DNA of 64,000 nucleotides, from assembly GCA_031254195.1 (NCBI GenBank), contig JAIRUW010000076.1:1-64000 (forward strand), read 5' to 3'. Below are positions 9,400 through 17,801 of the stretch, piece after piece. The stretch comes from Oscillospiraceae bacterium. Its GTDB lineage: Bacteria; Bacillota; Clostridia; Oscillospirales; UBA929. Below the pieces are notes generated by a model. The model did no database searches. It saw only the letters and a list, made by a program, of their open reading frames with translations, and had not been told where the DNA came from. The position numbers and the translations under genes were made by a program. The first letter of the stretch is position 1. Each line of letters opens with the position of its first letter.

Positions 9400-9426
9400 C
9401 CTGTTTATGTACCCTCTGTTTTTCTG

Positions 9427-10068
9427 CTAGCTATGTTTTTTCCCTCTCCACGAGATGGGGCGAAGGGGGGCTGTTTTCATGGGACTGTCGAGAGCGCCTT
9501 GATGTTCAGAAAGCTGTTGCTGTATTCTTTCGCTGGCAGGTTGATCGCTTTGCTTGACAGTACATGCGGAAACTGTTTGATCCTCCTGATCCGGCCGCGG
9601 TCTCTGAACCGGCGCCGTAAGGTTTTGGTTAGCCAAATGCTGAGGCACAGGAGACTGTTGGCATACAGGTTGCTGTTGTGCAACGGGTGGAAAGAAATCG
9701 CCTGGCCGCTCTGCCGTTCGCTGAGGCCTGATGATTCTGAGCGCCGCTTTTTGAGGGTAATACGCCAAGTCAGCTTGCTTTCTCGCCTCGCCTGCCTTTC
9801 TCCTCGCTTCATCGGCTTGTGTTCTGGCTTCATCAGCCTGTTTTTTCGCTTCGTCGGCCTGTTTTTTCACTATATAAGCATCCCGCGCTTTTTGGTAGCA
9901 TTCCTCGGCCTTTTGGAAATATATCCTGGCTTTGAAGTAAGAATGCTCCTGCTGATACTCTTGCGCTTTTTGATAATATTCTTCTGCGATTTGATACAAC
10001 CGGTCGGGTTGATTTTGATCCCAGTAGTATATATTGGATGCTTTGATTACATAGTTACTCCGCCTCAT
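9427..10068 (-). CDS. Coiled-coil heptad-repeat protein of unknown function
   Basis: Start MRRSNYVIK at 10068 (ORF track start lies inside the tRNA). Heptads KKQADEA-KKQADEA-RTQADEA-RRKAGEA-RKQADLA; Gln/Pro-rich C-terminus. Confidence 0.7.
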   Translation of the reverse strand: MRRSNYVIKASNIYYWDQNQPDRLYQIAEEYYQKAQEYQQEHSYFKARIYFQKAEECYQKARDAYIVKKQADEAKKQADEARTQADEARRKAGEARKQADLAYYPQKAALRIIRPQRTAERPGDFFPPVAQQQPVCQQSPVPQHLANQNLTAPVQRPRPDQEDQTVSACTVKQSDQPASERIQQQLSEHQGALDSPMKTAPLRPISWRGKKHS

Positions 10069-10103
10069 ATCAACCCACCTTTCTGTCCATGCCAGGCATT
10101 TTT

Positions 10104-10186
10104 TGGTGCGGACACCGGGATTCGAACCCGGATGCTTGCGCACTGGCTCCTAAGACCAGCGTGTCTGCCAATTCCACCATGTCCGC
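10104..10186 (-). tRNA. tRNA-Leu (anticodon UAG), CCA encoded
   Basis: GCGGACATGGTGGAATTGGCAGACACGCTGGTCTTAGGAGCCAGTGCGCAAGCATCCGGGTTCGAATCCCGGTGTCCGCACCA; acceptor, long variable arm and T-loop GTTCGAATC. Confidence 0.96.
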
Positions 10187-10242
10187 TTACTATAGTAATA
10201 GTATACCACATATACCCCCGTCCCCGCAAGCGTATTTTCCGC

Positions 10243-10271
10243 TTGACAAACGCCGCGCGCCGCTGTATACT
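10243..10271 (+). promoter_or_regulatory. Sigma-A-type promoter of rnhcp-rsgA leader
   Basis: TTGACA-N17-TATACT. Confidence 0.85.
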
Positions 10272-10326
10272 GATTACAGTCCGGTACTGCCGGGCGTATA
10301 TCCATACCACGAAAGGAGTTGTTTTA

Positions 10327-10356
10327 ATGTCGGTCTTTGAGGTGAACGCAGTCTAA
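10327..10356 (+). CDS. Candidate leader peptide MSVFEVNAV
   Basis: SD AAAGGAG at about 10313, ATG 10327, stop 10354-10356; followed by inverted repeats and a terminator before rnhcp. Confidence 0.65.
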   Translation: MSVFEVNAV

Positions 10357-10452
10357 AACCAAATAACGGGCGTATTTTAGTTCAACGGGGGAGTTCTGCC
10401 CTGTTGTGACTGTGCGCCGCCGAACGCAACCTTTCGTTGAACCTGACTTTTT

Positions 10453-10485
10453 CGGGGCACGGCTGAGGTCGTGTCCCGTTTTGTT
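10453..10485 (+). terminator. Intrinsic terminator (attenuator) in rnhcp-rsgA leader
   Basis: CGGGGCACG-gctgaggt-CGTGTCCCG followed by TTTTGTTGT. Confidence 0.8.
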
Positions 10486-10524
10486 GTGCTCGGAATCCCA
10501 AACTCACCTTTAAGGAGACGATCT

Positions 10525-10899
10525 ATGAAATACAGACATATAGCTTGTTCCGACGCTTTTACCTGCAAAGCCTGCGGGACTTTCAACCCGCCGGACGGCG
10601 CGGGCAGCGCTCACCGCAACCATTGCCGGCAATGCCTGTGCAGCGTCCATCTGGACAACGACCCGGGCGACCGGGCCTCCCTGTGCCATGGGATCATGGA
10701 CGCCATCGGCGTTTGGGTGCGCAAAGGGGGCGAATGGGCGATCATCCACCGGTGCCGTATATGCGGCGCGTTACACTCAAACCGCGTCGCCGCCGACGAC
10801 AACCCTGCCCTGCTGATGTCCGTTGCCGTCAAGCCGTTAGCGACGCCGCCGTTTCCATTAGGGAGGCTGGAAAACATTTTGAAAGGGAGTAGTCTATGA
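10525..10899 (+). CDS. RNHCP domain-containing protein
   Basis: FTCKACG...HRNHCRQCLCSVHLDNDPGDRAS motif; SD AAGGAG before ATG 10525 (ORF track 10471). Confidence 0.9.
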   Translation: MKYRHIACSDAFTCKACGTFNPPDGAGSAHRNHCRQCLCSVHLDNDPGDRASLCHGIMDAIGVWVRKGGEWAIIHRCRICGALHSNRVAADDNPALLMSVAVKPLATPPFPLGRLENILKGSSL

Positions 10900-11894
10900 T
10901 TCAAACGACCGCGCGCGTCAGCGCCGTCCACAAAGAACGGTACGAACTGTTTTCAGACGGTGAGCGCTTTTTCGGAAAGCTCAAAACCGGCGTCTATATC
11001 AACGGCGACGAGCCGTACCCCACCGCCGGGGACTTTGTGACCATACTGCAAAACCCCGCCGGCGACAGCATCATCATCCAAACCCATCCCCGCAAGAGCT
11101 TCTTTTCGCGGCAGGACCCCGACCCGGGCGGGCACCGCGAACAGGCTGTCGCCGCCAACTTCGACACTGTTTTTATCATGCAATCGCTCAATCAGGACTT
11201 CAACCTCCAGCGCTTGGATAGGTATCTGGCGCTGGCGTGGCAGAGCGGCGCCGTACCGGTGGTCGTCCTGACAAAAGCAGACCTGATCGGCGACCCGTCC
11301 GCGCATCTCCGCGCGGCGGGGTCCGCCGCGCCCGGCGTGGATATTATCGCCGTCAGCGCCATAACCGGGGAGGGGCTTGCCGATTTAGAGCAATATATCC
11401 AACCCGGCATGACCTGTGTCCTGCTCGGCTCGTCCGGTGTGGGCAAGTCGAGCCTGCTCAACGCGCTGGCGGGAGAAGATCTGATGGCGGTCAATACCAT
11501 CCGCGAGGACGACGGCAAAGGCCGCCACACCACCACCCACCGTCAGCTTGTGACCCTGCCCAACGGCGCGCATATCATCGACACGCCCGGCATGAGGGAG
11601 CTGGGGCTGTGGGACGCGTCGGACGGTCTGGGGGAAATGTTCTCCGATATAGAAGCCCTGCTCGGTTCCTGCCGCTTTTCCGACTGCCGGCATCAAACCG
11701 AACCCGGCTGCGCCGTCCGCGCAGCCATGGAAAACGGCGATTTGCCTCCAAAACGCTGGGAGCGGTATGTCAAGCTCAAACGCGAGGCACTGTACGCCGA
11801 GAACAAAGCCGCTGCCGCGCATGAGAAGCGCGCCCGCTTTAAGGAGATTTCCATGTGGTCAAAAGCAAATAAAAAAGGAGGTGGTAAGCCGTGA
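10896..11894 (+). CDS. rsgA: Ribosome small subunit-dependent GTPase A
   Basis: Circularly permuted GTPase motifs LTKADL, GSSGVGKSSLLNAL, DTPGMRELGLWD; zinc knuckle CRFSDCRHQTEPGCAV. Confidence 0.95.
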   Translation: MIQTTARVSAVHKERYELFSDGERFFGKLKTGVYINGDEPYPTAGDFVTILQNPAGDSIIIQTHPRKSFFSRQDPDPGGHREQAVAANFDTVFIMQSLNQDFNLQRLDRYLALAWQSGAVPVVVLTKADLIGDPSAHLRAAGSAAPGVDIIAVSAITGEGLADLEQYIQPGMTCVLLGSSGVGKSSLLNALAGEDLMAVNTIREDDGKGRHTTTHRQLVTLPNGAHIIDTPGMRELGLWDASDGLGEMFSDIEALLGSCRFSDCRHQTEPGCAVRAAMENGDLPPKRWERYVKLKREALYAENKAAAAHEKRARFKEISMWSKANKKGGGKP

Positions 11895-12853
11895 AAATCA
11901 CAGATTTTACAGCCAATCATATAGAACGAGCGATAGCCATCGCAAAACAGAATTATGAAGCCGAGCGGAGGTGTGTCCCGGCGCTCCCTCCGCTAAACGA
12001 ATGGCCGGATATGACCGGCTTTGCACACAACAACCTCGGCGCCGCCGCGTTCGACGGCGACAGGATGCTCGGGTTTCTGTGCGTTTGGGACCCATGGGAC
12101 AACGCGTGGGATATGCAAGGGCTGCGCCATCTCTTTTCACCGATGCACGGCAACGGGACCGTGCCCGAAAATCGCGCAAAAATATATGCCCGGCTGTATC
12201 AGGCGGCGGGCGAAAAGTGGGCGCGGGCGGGCGCGGCAAGCCACGGGATATGCCTGTATGCCCATGATACAGTGGGACAAGAGCAGTTTTTCCGCTATGG
12301 TTTCGGAGCGAGAACTGTTGATGCGATTCGAGGAATGGATGAAATAAAGGCTCCGCCTTGTGAGGGCTATACCTTTTGCGAGCCTGCGCCGGAAGAGGTT
12401 ATTGAAATCCTGCCGCTGGAGAATCTGCATATGGCAGGATATATCGACAGTCCGTTCTTTATGGTCAGACAGCAAGACAGTGAGACAGGGTTTTGGGAGG
12501 AATACCAAAAAGTGAGGCCGGTGTACTTCCTTGCCAGGTATAACGGCACGGCTATTGCGTATATCAAGGCGGAATTGGACGGTGAAACCTTTATACAGAA
12601 CACTTCCGGTTACCTGCATGTCAAAGGGCTGTATTGCTTGCCGGAGCACAGGGGCAAAGGCGTACCTCAAACCCTTTTGAATTGCTTGACGCAGAAACTG
12701 AAATCACAGGGTTATGTCCGCCTCGGCGTGGATTTTGAGAGCTTCAACCCGTCAGGCTCCGGCTTCTGGCATAAATATTTCACCGCGTATACCTACGGCG
12801 TCGTGCGGCGTATCGACGAGAGCGCCATACTGAAAATAAGGGAGGGCTGCTGA
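11891..12853 (+). CDS. GNAT family N-acetyltransferase
   Basis: C-terminal GLYCLPEHRGKGVPQTLLNCLTQKLKSQGYVRLGVDFES; overlaps rsgA stop (ATGA). Confidence 0.8.
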   Translation: MKITDFTANHIERAIAIAKQNYEAERRCVPALPPLNEWPDMTGFAHNNLGAAAFDGDRMLGFLCVWDPWDNAWDMQGLRHLFSPMHGNGTVPENRAKIYARLYQAAGEKWARAGAASHGICLYAHDTVGQEQFFRYGFGARTVDAIRGMDEIKAPPCEGYTFCEPAPEEVIEILPLENLHMAGYIDSPFFMVRQQDSETGFWEEYQKVRPVYFLARYNGTAIAYIKAELDGETFIQNTSGYLHVKGLYCLPEHRGKGVPQTLLNCLTQKLKSQGYVRLGVDFESFNPSGSGFWHKYFTAYTYGVVRRIDESAILKIREGC

Positions 12854-13845
12854 TGGAACGATATATCAAACCGTTGAGCAAAATGCTGAAAAAGACCGTC
12901 GTCCGCGCCGACTGTAAAGCCGCACAGCTGCACGGCGGCACATTGGGCGACGTGAGGCTGGTCACAGGGACGGCGGAAACGGACGATGGAGAGACCTTGC
13001 CGGTCAAGCTGGTTTGGAAAACGCAGAAGCAATGGGAGCGCCACGGCGACCCCGGTTCATGGCGCAGGGAGTACGATTTATACATGTCGGAGTTGGGCGG
13101 GGCGTTTTCAGACACGTTGCGATGGCCGGAATGCTACCATGCCGAATTGAACGAAAACGAAACCCAGCTATGGCTGGAGTACATAGACGGAATATCGGGT
13201 TTGGACCTAACCGGCGAAATGTATGAACAGGCGGCGTTAGAGCTGGGGCGGTTCCAGGGCAAACTGTACGCTGAAAAACCTGCTTTTTTGCAAACCATGG
13301 CCAACCTGAGCGAGGTGGATTACATGAAAAATTTCTATCTGCACTATCGCTCATGGCCTGTGGTGTACGACTACATCCGCTCCGACAAATGCGAGCTCCC
13401 CAGACACCTCTGCCAAATGCTGATAGACATTGATGAAAACGAAGACGGGCTGTTCGCACGGCTCGAAAAACTGCCCATCATTTTCTGCCACAGGGATTTC
13501 TGGGTGACCAACATCTTTTACAAAGACGGCAAGATCGTACTCATCGACTGGGACACCACCGGATGGGGCTATATGGGCGAAGATATGGCAAGCCTGATCG
13601 CCGATGAAGCCGACGTTGAACACATGGTTGAATACTACCAAAAATGTGTCCCGGCTTACTACAAGGGCTTTTCGGAGTACGCCGGCATATCGCATGTCAC
13701 GGATCACTGCGTCCGCGAACTGATGCTGCTTATGTTCGGATACAGGCTGGTCGAATGGTACATTCACGCGGATACACCCGAGGACAAGGCCCTGCACCTC
13801 AATACCCTGCAACAAATCTATGAGATGAAAGGGGATATACCGTGA
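12853..13845 (+). CDS. Phosphotransferase (APH/choline kinase-like fold)
   Basis: Catalytic loop IIFCHRDFWVTNIFY and IVLIDWDTTGWGYMGEDMA. Confidence 0.82.
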   Translation: MERYIKPLSKMLKKTVVRADCKAAQLHGGTLGDVRLVTGTAETDDGETLPVKLVWKTQKQWERHGDPGSWRREYDLYMSELGGAFSDTLRWPECYHAELNENETQLWLEYIDGISGLDLTGEMYEQAALELGRFQGKLYAEKPAFLQTMANLSEVDYMKNFYLHYRSWPVVYDYIRSDKCELPRHLCQMLIDIDENEDGLFARLEKLPIIFCHRDFWVTNIFYKDGKIVLIDWDTTGWGYMGEDMASLIADEADVEHMVEYYQKCVPAYYKGFSEYAGISHVTDHCVRELMLLMFGYRLVEWYIHADTPEDKALHLNTLQQIYEMKGDIP

Positions 13846-14639
13846 ATATCACTTTCCGCCTGGAAACCCCCGCCGACCGCTATGCCGTAGAAGCCATGAC
13901 CCGCGAGGCGTTTTGGCAGTTTTGGGAGGACGGGCGCAAGATCTGCGACGAGCACCTGCTTGTCCACAAACTGCGCACCGCTCAGGGCTTTGTGCCGGAG
14001 TTGAATTATGTAGCCGAGGTGGACGGTGAGCTGGTTGGACATATCATCTTCACCAAGAGCCGGATCGAGGGAGAGGATGGGAAGGAGACCGAAACACTGA
14101 CCTTCGGCCCGCTCACCGTCCTGCCGGAGATGCAGAGCAAAGGCATTGGGAAAGCCCTGATGCGCCATACGTTCGCGGAGGCGAAACGGTTGGGTTACCG
14201 CGCCGTCCTCATCTTCGGCCACCCTGACTATTATCCCCGCGCCGGATTCAGGCGGGCCGCCGAATTTGGCGTCACGACCGCCGACGGCAAGACCTTCGAC
14301 GCGTTTATGGCTTACCCTCTCTACGACGGCGCGCTGGACGGGATACGCGGGCGCTACTTCATAGACCCTGTTTATGAACAGCTGAGCCAAGAGGAGGCTC
14401 TAGCGTTCGATACAAAGTTTCCGCCTAAAACGCCGCATTCCCCCGTGCCGCTCAAAACCCTGCTGGAGCGCTTGGAGCCGGGCGCGGCAAAGGCCATCCA
14501 AGGGCTGGGGATTCCCAACCTCGACATTTTGAAATCCAGAAGCGAGCGGGACATATCGTCGCTGGAGGGGATGGACGAAAAGGCGGTGGAAACGGTACGC
14601 GCCGTCATGCGGGAACACGGCTACCGCTGGGGAGGGTGA
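13842..14639 (+). CDS. GNAT acetyltransferase with C-terminal RNAP-alpha-CTD-like helix-hairpin-helix tail
   Basis: GNAT core GPLTVLPEMQSKGIGKALMRH; C-terminal AKAIQGLGIPNLDILKSRSERDISSLEGMDEKAVETVRAVMREHGYRW. Confidence 0.8.
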   Translation: MNITFRLETPADRYAVEAMTREAFWQFWEDGRKICDEHLLVHKLRTAQGFVPELNYVAEVDGELVGHIIFTKSRIEGEDGKETETLTFGPLTVLPEMQSKGIGKALMRHTFAEAKRLGYRAVLIFGHPDYYPRAGFRRAAEFGVTTADGKTFDAFMAYPLYDGALDGIRGRYFIDPVYEQLSQEEALAFDTKFPPKTPHSPVPLKTLLERLEPGAAKAIQGLGIPNLDILKSRSERDISSLEGMDEKAVETVRAVMREHGYRWGG

Positions 14640-14658
14640 CTATACTTTAGCCCTCCTG

Positions 14659-14680
14659 ACGCTTAGCGTATGTTAGGCGT
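14659..14680. repeat. Imperfect palindrome ACGCTTAGCGTATGTTAGGCGT (copy A)
   Basis: 19/22 identical to the 22-bp perfect palindrome at 56711..56732. Confidence 0.6.
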
Positions 14681-14696
14681 GAAAACGGAGGATTTT

Positions 14697-15539
14697 ATGG
14701 GACTCGGTTGGATTAACCCGGAGGAGTATTCCTTCAACAGTTTTCTGCTCATGGAGCGTTTTCAAATCCGCTTGATGATGGAATCGGGTGGTTGGCGCAA
14801 CAACAAAGATGAGTGGAAACGCACCATGGGCGTTGCGTTGAACGCCAACCCTGCTGTCAGATGGTATCTTGAACACAAATGCCCTGAGTGTGCGTCTGTG
14901 GTGCAAGAAATCACAGCGAACGCCCCGGCAGTCACAAACGCGGCGGAAATCCGCAAAGCAGAAGTATACGCACTGGCATCGGTCGAGGATTTTGTCATCC
15001 ACACAACGCCGAAAATGATGGAAACAAACTGCCACTATATCCGCGATTGGGACAAGGAGCGGTTATACGAGATGGCTGACTTTAAGGATAAAATCGTCCT
15101 TGACGTCGGAGCCGGTTCGGGGCGGTTGACATTCGCAGCGGCGGTACTCGCCAGAGAGGTCTACGCAAGCGAGCCTGTCGAGACGATGCGGGAGTTCATA
15201 CGCAGCAAATCAAGGCTCGGAAACATCAACAATATCCGCGTTACAGAAGCGTTGGTGACTTCGATTCCCTATCCCGACAACTCGTTCGATATTGTTATGT
15301 CAGGTCATGTTGTCGGCGACGATTGGGACACGGAAATCGCGGAGCTAACCCGCGTTTGTAAATCAGGCGGTTGGCTGCTCGACTGTCCCGGCGATGAAAC
15401 ACATGCTCCATACTACAAACAGCAAGAAAAGACCGACAAGCCGGATGAGCTGGTGATACGCGGCTGGGAAAAAATGAGTTATGTAGGCAACGGCGGCGGT
15501 TATGTAGGCCGCTACCGTAAGCAGATATGGAAAGGGTGA
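14697..15539 (+). CDS. Class I SAM-dependent methyltransferase
   Basis: Motif I VLDVGAGSGRLTFAAA; SD GGAGG before ATG 14697 (ORF track 14670). Confidence 0.85.
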   Translation: MGLGWINPEEYSFNSFLLMERFQIRLMMESGGWRNNKDEWKRTMGVALNANPAVRWYLEHKCPECASVVQEITANAPAVTNAAEIRKAEVYALASVEDFVIHTTPKMMETNCHYIRDWDKERLYEMADFKDKIVLDVGAGSGRLTFAAAVLAREVYASEPVETMREFIRSKSRLGNINNIRVTEALVTSIPYPDNSFDIVMSGHVVGDDWDTEIAELTRVCKSGGWLLDCPGDETHAPYYKQQEKTDKPDELVIRGWEKMSYVGNGGGYVGRYRKQIWKG

Positions 15540-15987
15540 TATTTTGAAGCATCAAACCAACAAACTCACACACTAACGGGGGATGACGCCGTAAATCGCC
15601 GGTGAAATGGGATGACGCCTACCGCTGGATGGTGGTTAACAGCCGCCATACATTGCCCGATACAAAAGAAGAGTGCCGTGGCACGGCACTTGACATATTA
15701 AAGTCGGGAATAGTTCGGATAAGGGGATGCGATACGCCCCTTTGAAGCAGGAAGCGGAAGTATTCGCCGCCTCAAGAGGGCAGCGGAGAATCAAGAGAAG
15801 AGCGTCATCGGCGCGCAGGGTGTGGCAAGACGGAATTTATTTCCGGCTTCCACCACCCGCCAGCGAGCCGCGCATGACGCTTGACACAGCCTCTCTCCCA
15901 TTAAGCCCGGGCAACGTGACGTTGCATCCAATGGCGTCTGCGGACGCAGGACGAGGATTGCCCGTCACAAAGAAGAAACAGAACCCC

Positions 15988-16024
15988 GCCTTCCGATATT
16001 TGAAATCTCAAATATCAGGAGGGC
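15988..16024 (+). promoter_or_regulatory. Shine-Dalgarno-sequestering hairpin upstream of second rnhcp
   Basis: GCCTTCC-GATATTTGA-aatc-TCAAATATC-a-GGAGGGC; the 3' arm contains the SD AGGAGGG. Confidence 0.65.
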
Positions 16025-16029
16025 TCGGT

Positions 16030-16341
16030 GTGAGTAGGAAAACAGAAAACACAGGATTTATCTGCGCCTATTGCGGCGCGGATGTACAACCGCTGACCAA
16101 CGGCAGCTATCGCAATCATTGTCCCCAATGCTTTTATTCGATCCATATAGACGATTACCCCGGCGACAGGGCGAGTGATTGCCTTGGCTTGATGGTGCCG
16201 TCTGGCGTCCGTTATCATAGTAAAAAGGGGTGGCAAATCGTCCACCGCTGTCAAAAGTGCGGTGTGGAAAAGGTGAACCGCACGGCGCCGGACGACACGG
16301 ATACATTATTCATTATGATGAACCGGGAGGGGTTTTGCTAG
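16030..16341 (+). CDS. Second RNHCP domain-containing protein
   Basis: GTG start with SD AGGAGGG; FICAYCGADVQPLTNGSYRNHCPQCFYSIHIDDYPGDRAS. ORF track extension to 15727 judged non-coding. Confidence 0.87.
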   Translation: MSRKTENTGFICAYCGADVQPLTNGSYRNHCPQCFYSIHIDDYPGDRASDCLGLMVPSGVRYHSKKGWQIVHRCQKCGVEKVNRTAPDDTDTLFIMMNREGFC

Positions 16342-16853
16342 TCCCGATCTTCAGTAATGGACTGTTTCAGATGGTCTGATATTTTCTGCATCCTTTCCCT
16401 ATCCCTTGAAAATTGTCCGATAAGCGTGTCAAGTGCGATTAAAAACAAGATACTGTAATTGTTTGCGAGAATGAAGTTGCTAAGATTCTCGCCCACCAAG
16501 GCAGGGTAAAAATCGAGCATTTTTGAGACAATCAAAATGATGATGTAAAACAGATACAACGATGTTTTGAAAGAAACAAAGCTATCCACTATTTTTTGAA
16601 TGAAACGATAACTTTTCTCTACATCGCTCTCTTTCTTTAATTGCGAAACAAGTTTTTTTGAATACATCGCTCTCTGGTTAAACTCGTCCCATACCAAACC
16701 TAAAGCAATCAACGCAAGATTCCCTAAATAGGCTAAAAATAGGGAATATCCGGCCAGCCACGTAAATGAAAAATATATGATAAGCCCATATATTACATTA
16801 GAATACAGAATAAACAACAAATGCTTGCTTATTTTCTTAGCTTTATGTAACAT
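16338..16853 (-). CDS. Small integral membrane protein of unknown function
   Basis: Start MLHKAKKISKHLL with SD AGGGGAG; several hydrophobic segments. Confidence 0.65.
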   Translation of the reverse strand: MLHKAKKISKHLLFILYSNVIYGLIIYFSFTWLAGYSLFLAYLGNLALIALGLVWDEFNQRAMYSKKLVSQLKKESDVEKSYRFIQKIVDSFVSFKTSLYLFYIIILIVSKMLDFYPALVGENLSNFILANNYSILFLIALDTLIGQFSRDRERMQKISDHLKQSITEDRD

Positions 16854-16910
16854 CGAATACTCCCCTTTCTCGGCTCTTCTATTGTAACATAATTGCGCAG
16901 ATTCCGCCAC

Positions 16911-17774
16911 TCAGAATAATGTCAGCTGCTCCTGCTTCGGCTCGAAAGCATGAATATACCGAAACACGTTTTCGCTTCCGCATAAAATACCGTGTTTCGC
17001 GCATTCCTCCTTGAGGATGCGTACTAATCGAGGCTCATCCGGGCTGCGGCATGAATAGGTGCTGCCATAGCGTTCGATATACAAATCCTTTATTCCAGGG
17101 AAGAGCTCGTCCAGCTTTTGATAGAAGTATTCACGGTTGCCGCCGCGCATTGTCACGCCAAATCCAAAACTCAATATCGCTTTCACCCCGGCTCGGACGC
17201 AGTAATCCAACAGCCCGCGCAGGTTCTCCTCGGTGTCGTTGATGAACGGCAGGATGGGGGAAAGCCATACCACCGTTGGGATACCGGCGTCGCGGAATGC
17301 TTCCAGCGTATGGAACCGCTCTTTGGTGGTGGATACATGCGGCTCGATCTTTTGGCACAATTCCTCATCAAAGGTGGTCAGCGTCATCTCCACGACGCAC
17401 CGCGCTTTGGCATGGATGGCTTTGAGGATGTCCAAATCGCGCAGGATGAGCGCCGATTTTGTCTGGATGGCGAGCCCGAAGCCATATCGTTCGATCAATA
17501 ACAGGCATTGCCGCGTGATGTCCAGCGTCTCCTCCATCGGCATATACGGGTCGCACATCGCCCCGGTGCCGATCATGCCCCGTCTCCGCCGCTTGCGCAG
17601 CTGTTCCTCCAGAATACGGGGCGCGCCGCGTTTGACCTCTATGTCCTCAAAATCGTGGTTGATCTGGTAGCAGTCGCTCCGGCTGTCGCAGTAAATACAG
17701 CCGTGGGTACAGCCTCGAAAGAGGTTCATGCCGTTCTGCGGCGACAGGATGGTTTTATAGTCCGCGTAGTGCAT
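16911..17774 (-). CDS. SPL-family radical SAM protein
   Basis: GCTHGCIYCDSRSDCY CxxxCxxC motif; SPL-like domain. Confidence 0.88.
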   Translation of the reverse strand: MHYADYKTILSPQNGMNLFRGCTHGCIYCDSRSDCYQINHDFEDIEVKRGAPRILEEQLRKRRRRGMIGTGAMCDPYMPMEETLDITRQCLLLIERYGFGLAIQTKSALILRDLDILKAIHAKARCVVEMTLTTFDEELCQKIEPHVSTTKERFHTLEAFRDAGIPTVVWLSPILPFINDTEENLRGLLDYCVRAGVKAILSFGFGVTMRGGNREYFYQKLDELFPGIKDLYIERYGSTYSCRSPDEPRLVRILKEECAKHGILCGSENVFRYIHAFEPKQEQLTLF

Positions 17775-17801
17775 AGCGAATCACCTGCCGAAATACTCAA
17801 A

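Noticed and set aside
10065-10310. ORFs overlapping tRNA-Leu (10065..10310 -, start of 9427..10143 -, 10089..10340 +)
   Set aside because: They translate the tRNA sequence; the real coiled-coil start is 10068.
9433-10356. 307-aa plus-strand ORF ending in MSVFEVNAV
   Set aside because: Only the terminal nine codons have an SD and promoter context; the rest is antisense to the coiled-coil gene and tRNA.
15727-16029. N-terminal extension of second RNHCP ORF
   Set aside because: Strong SD and GTG at 16030, no domain in the extension, hairpins in the region.
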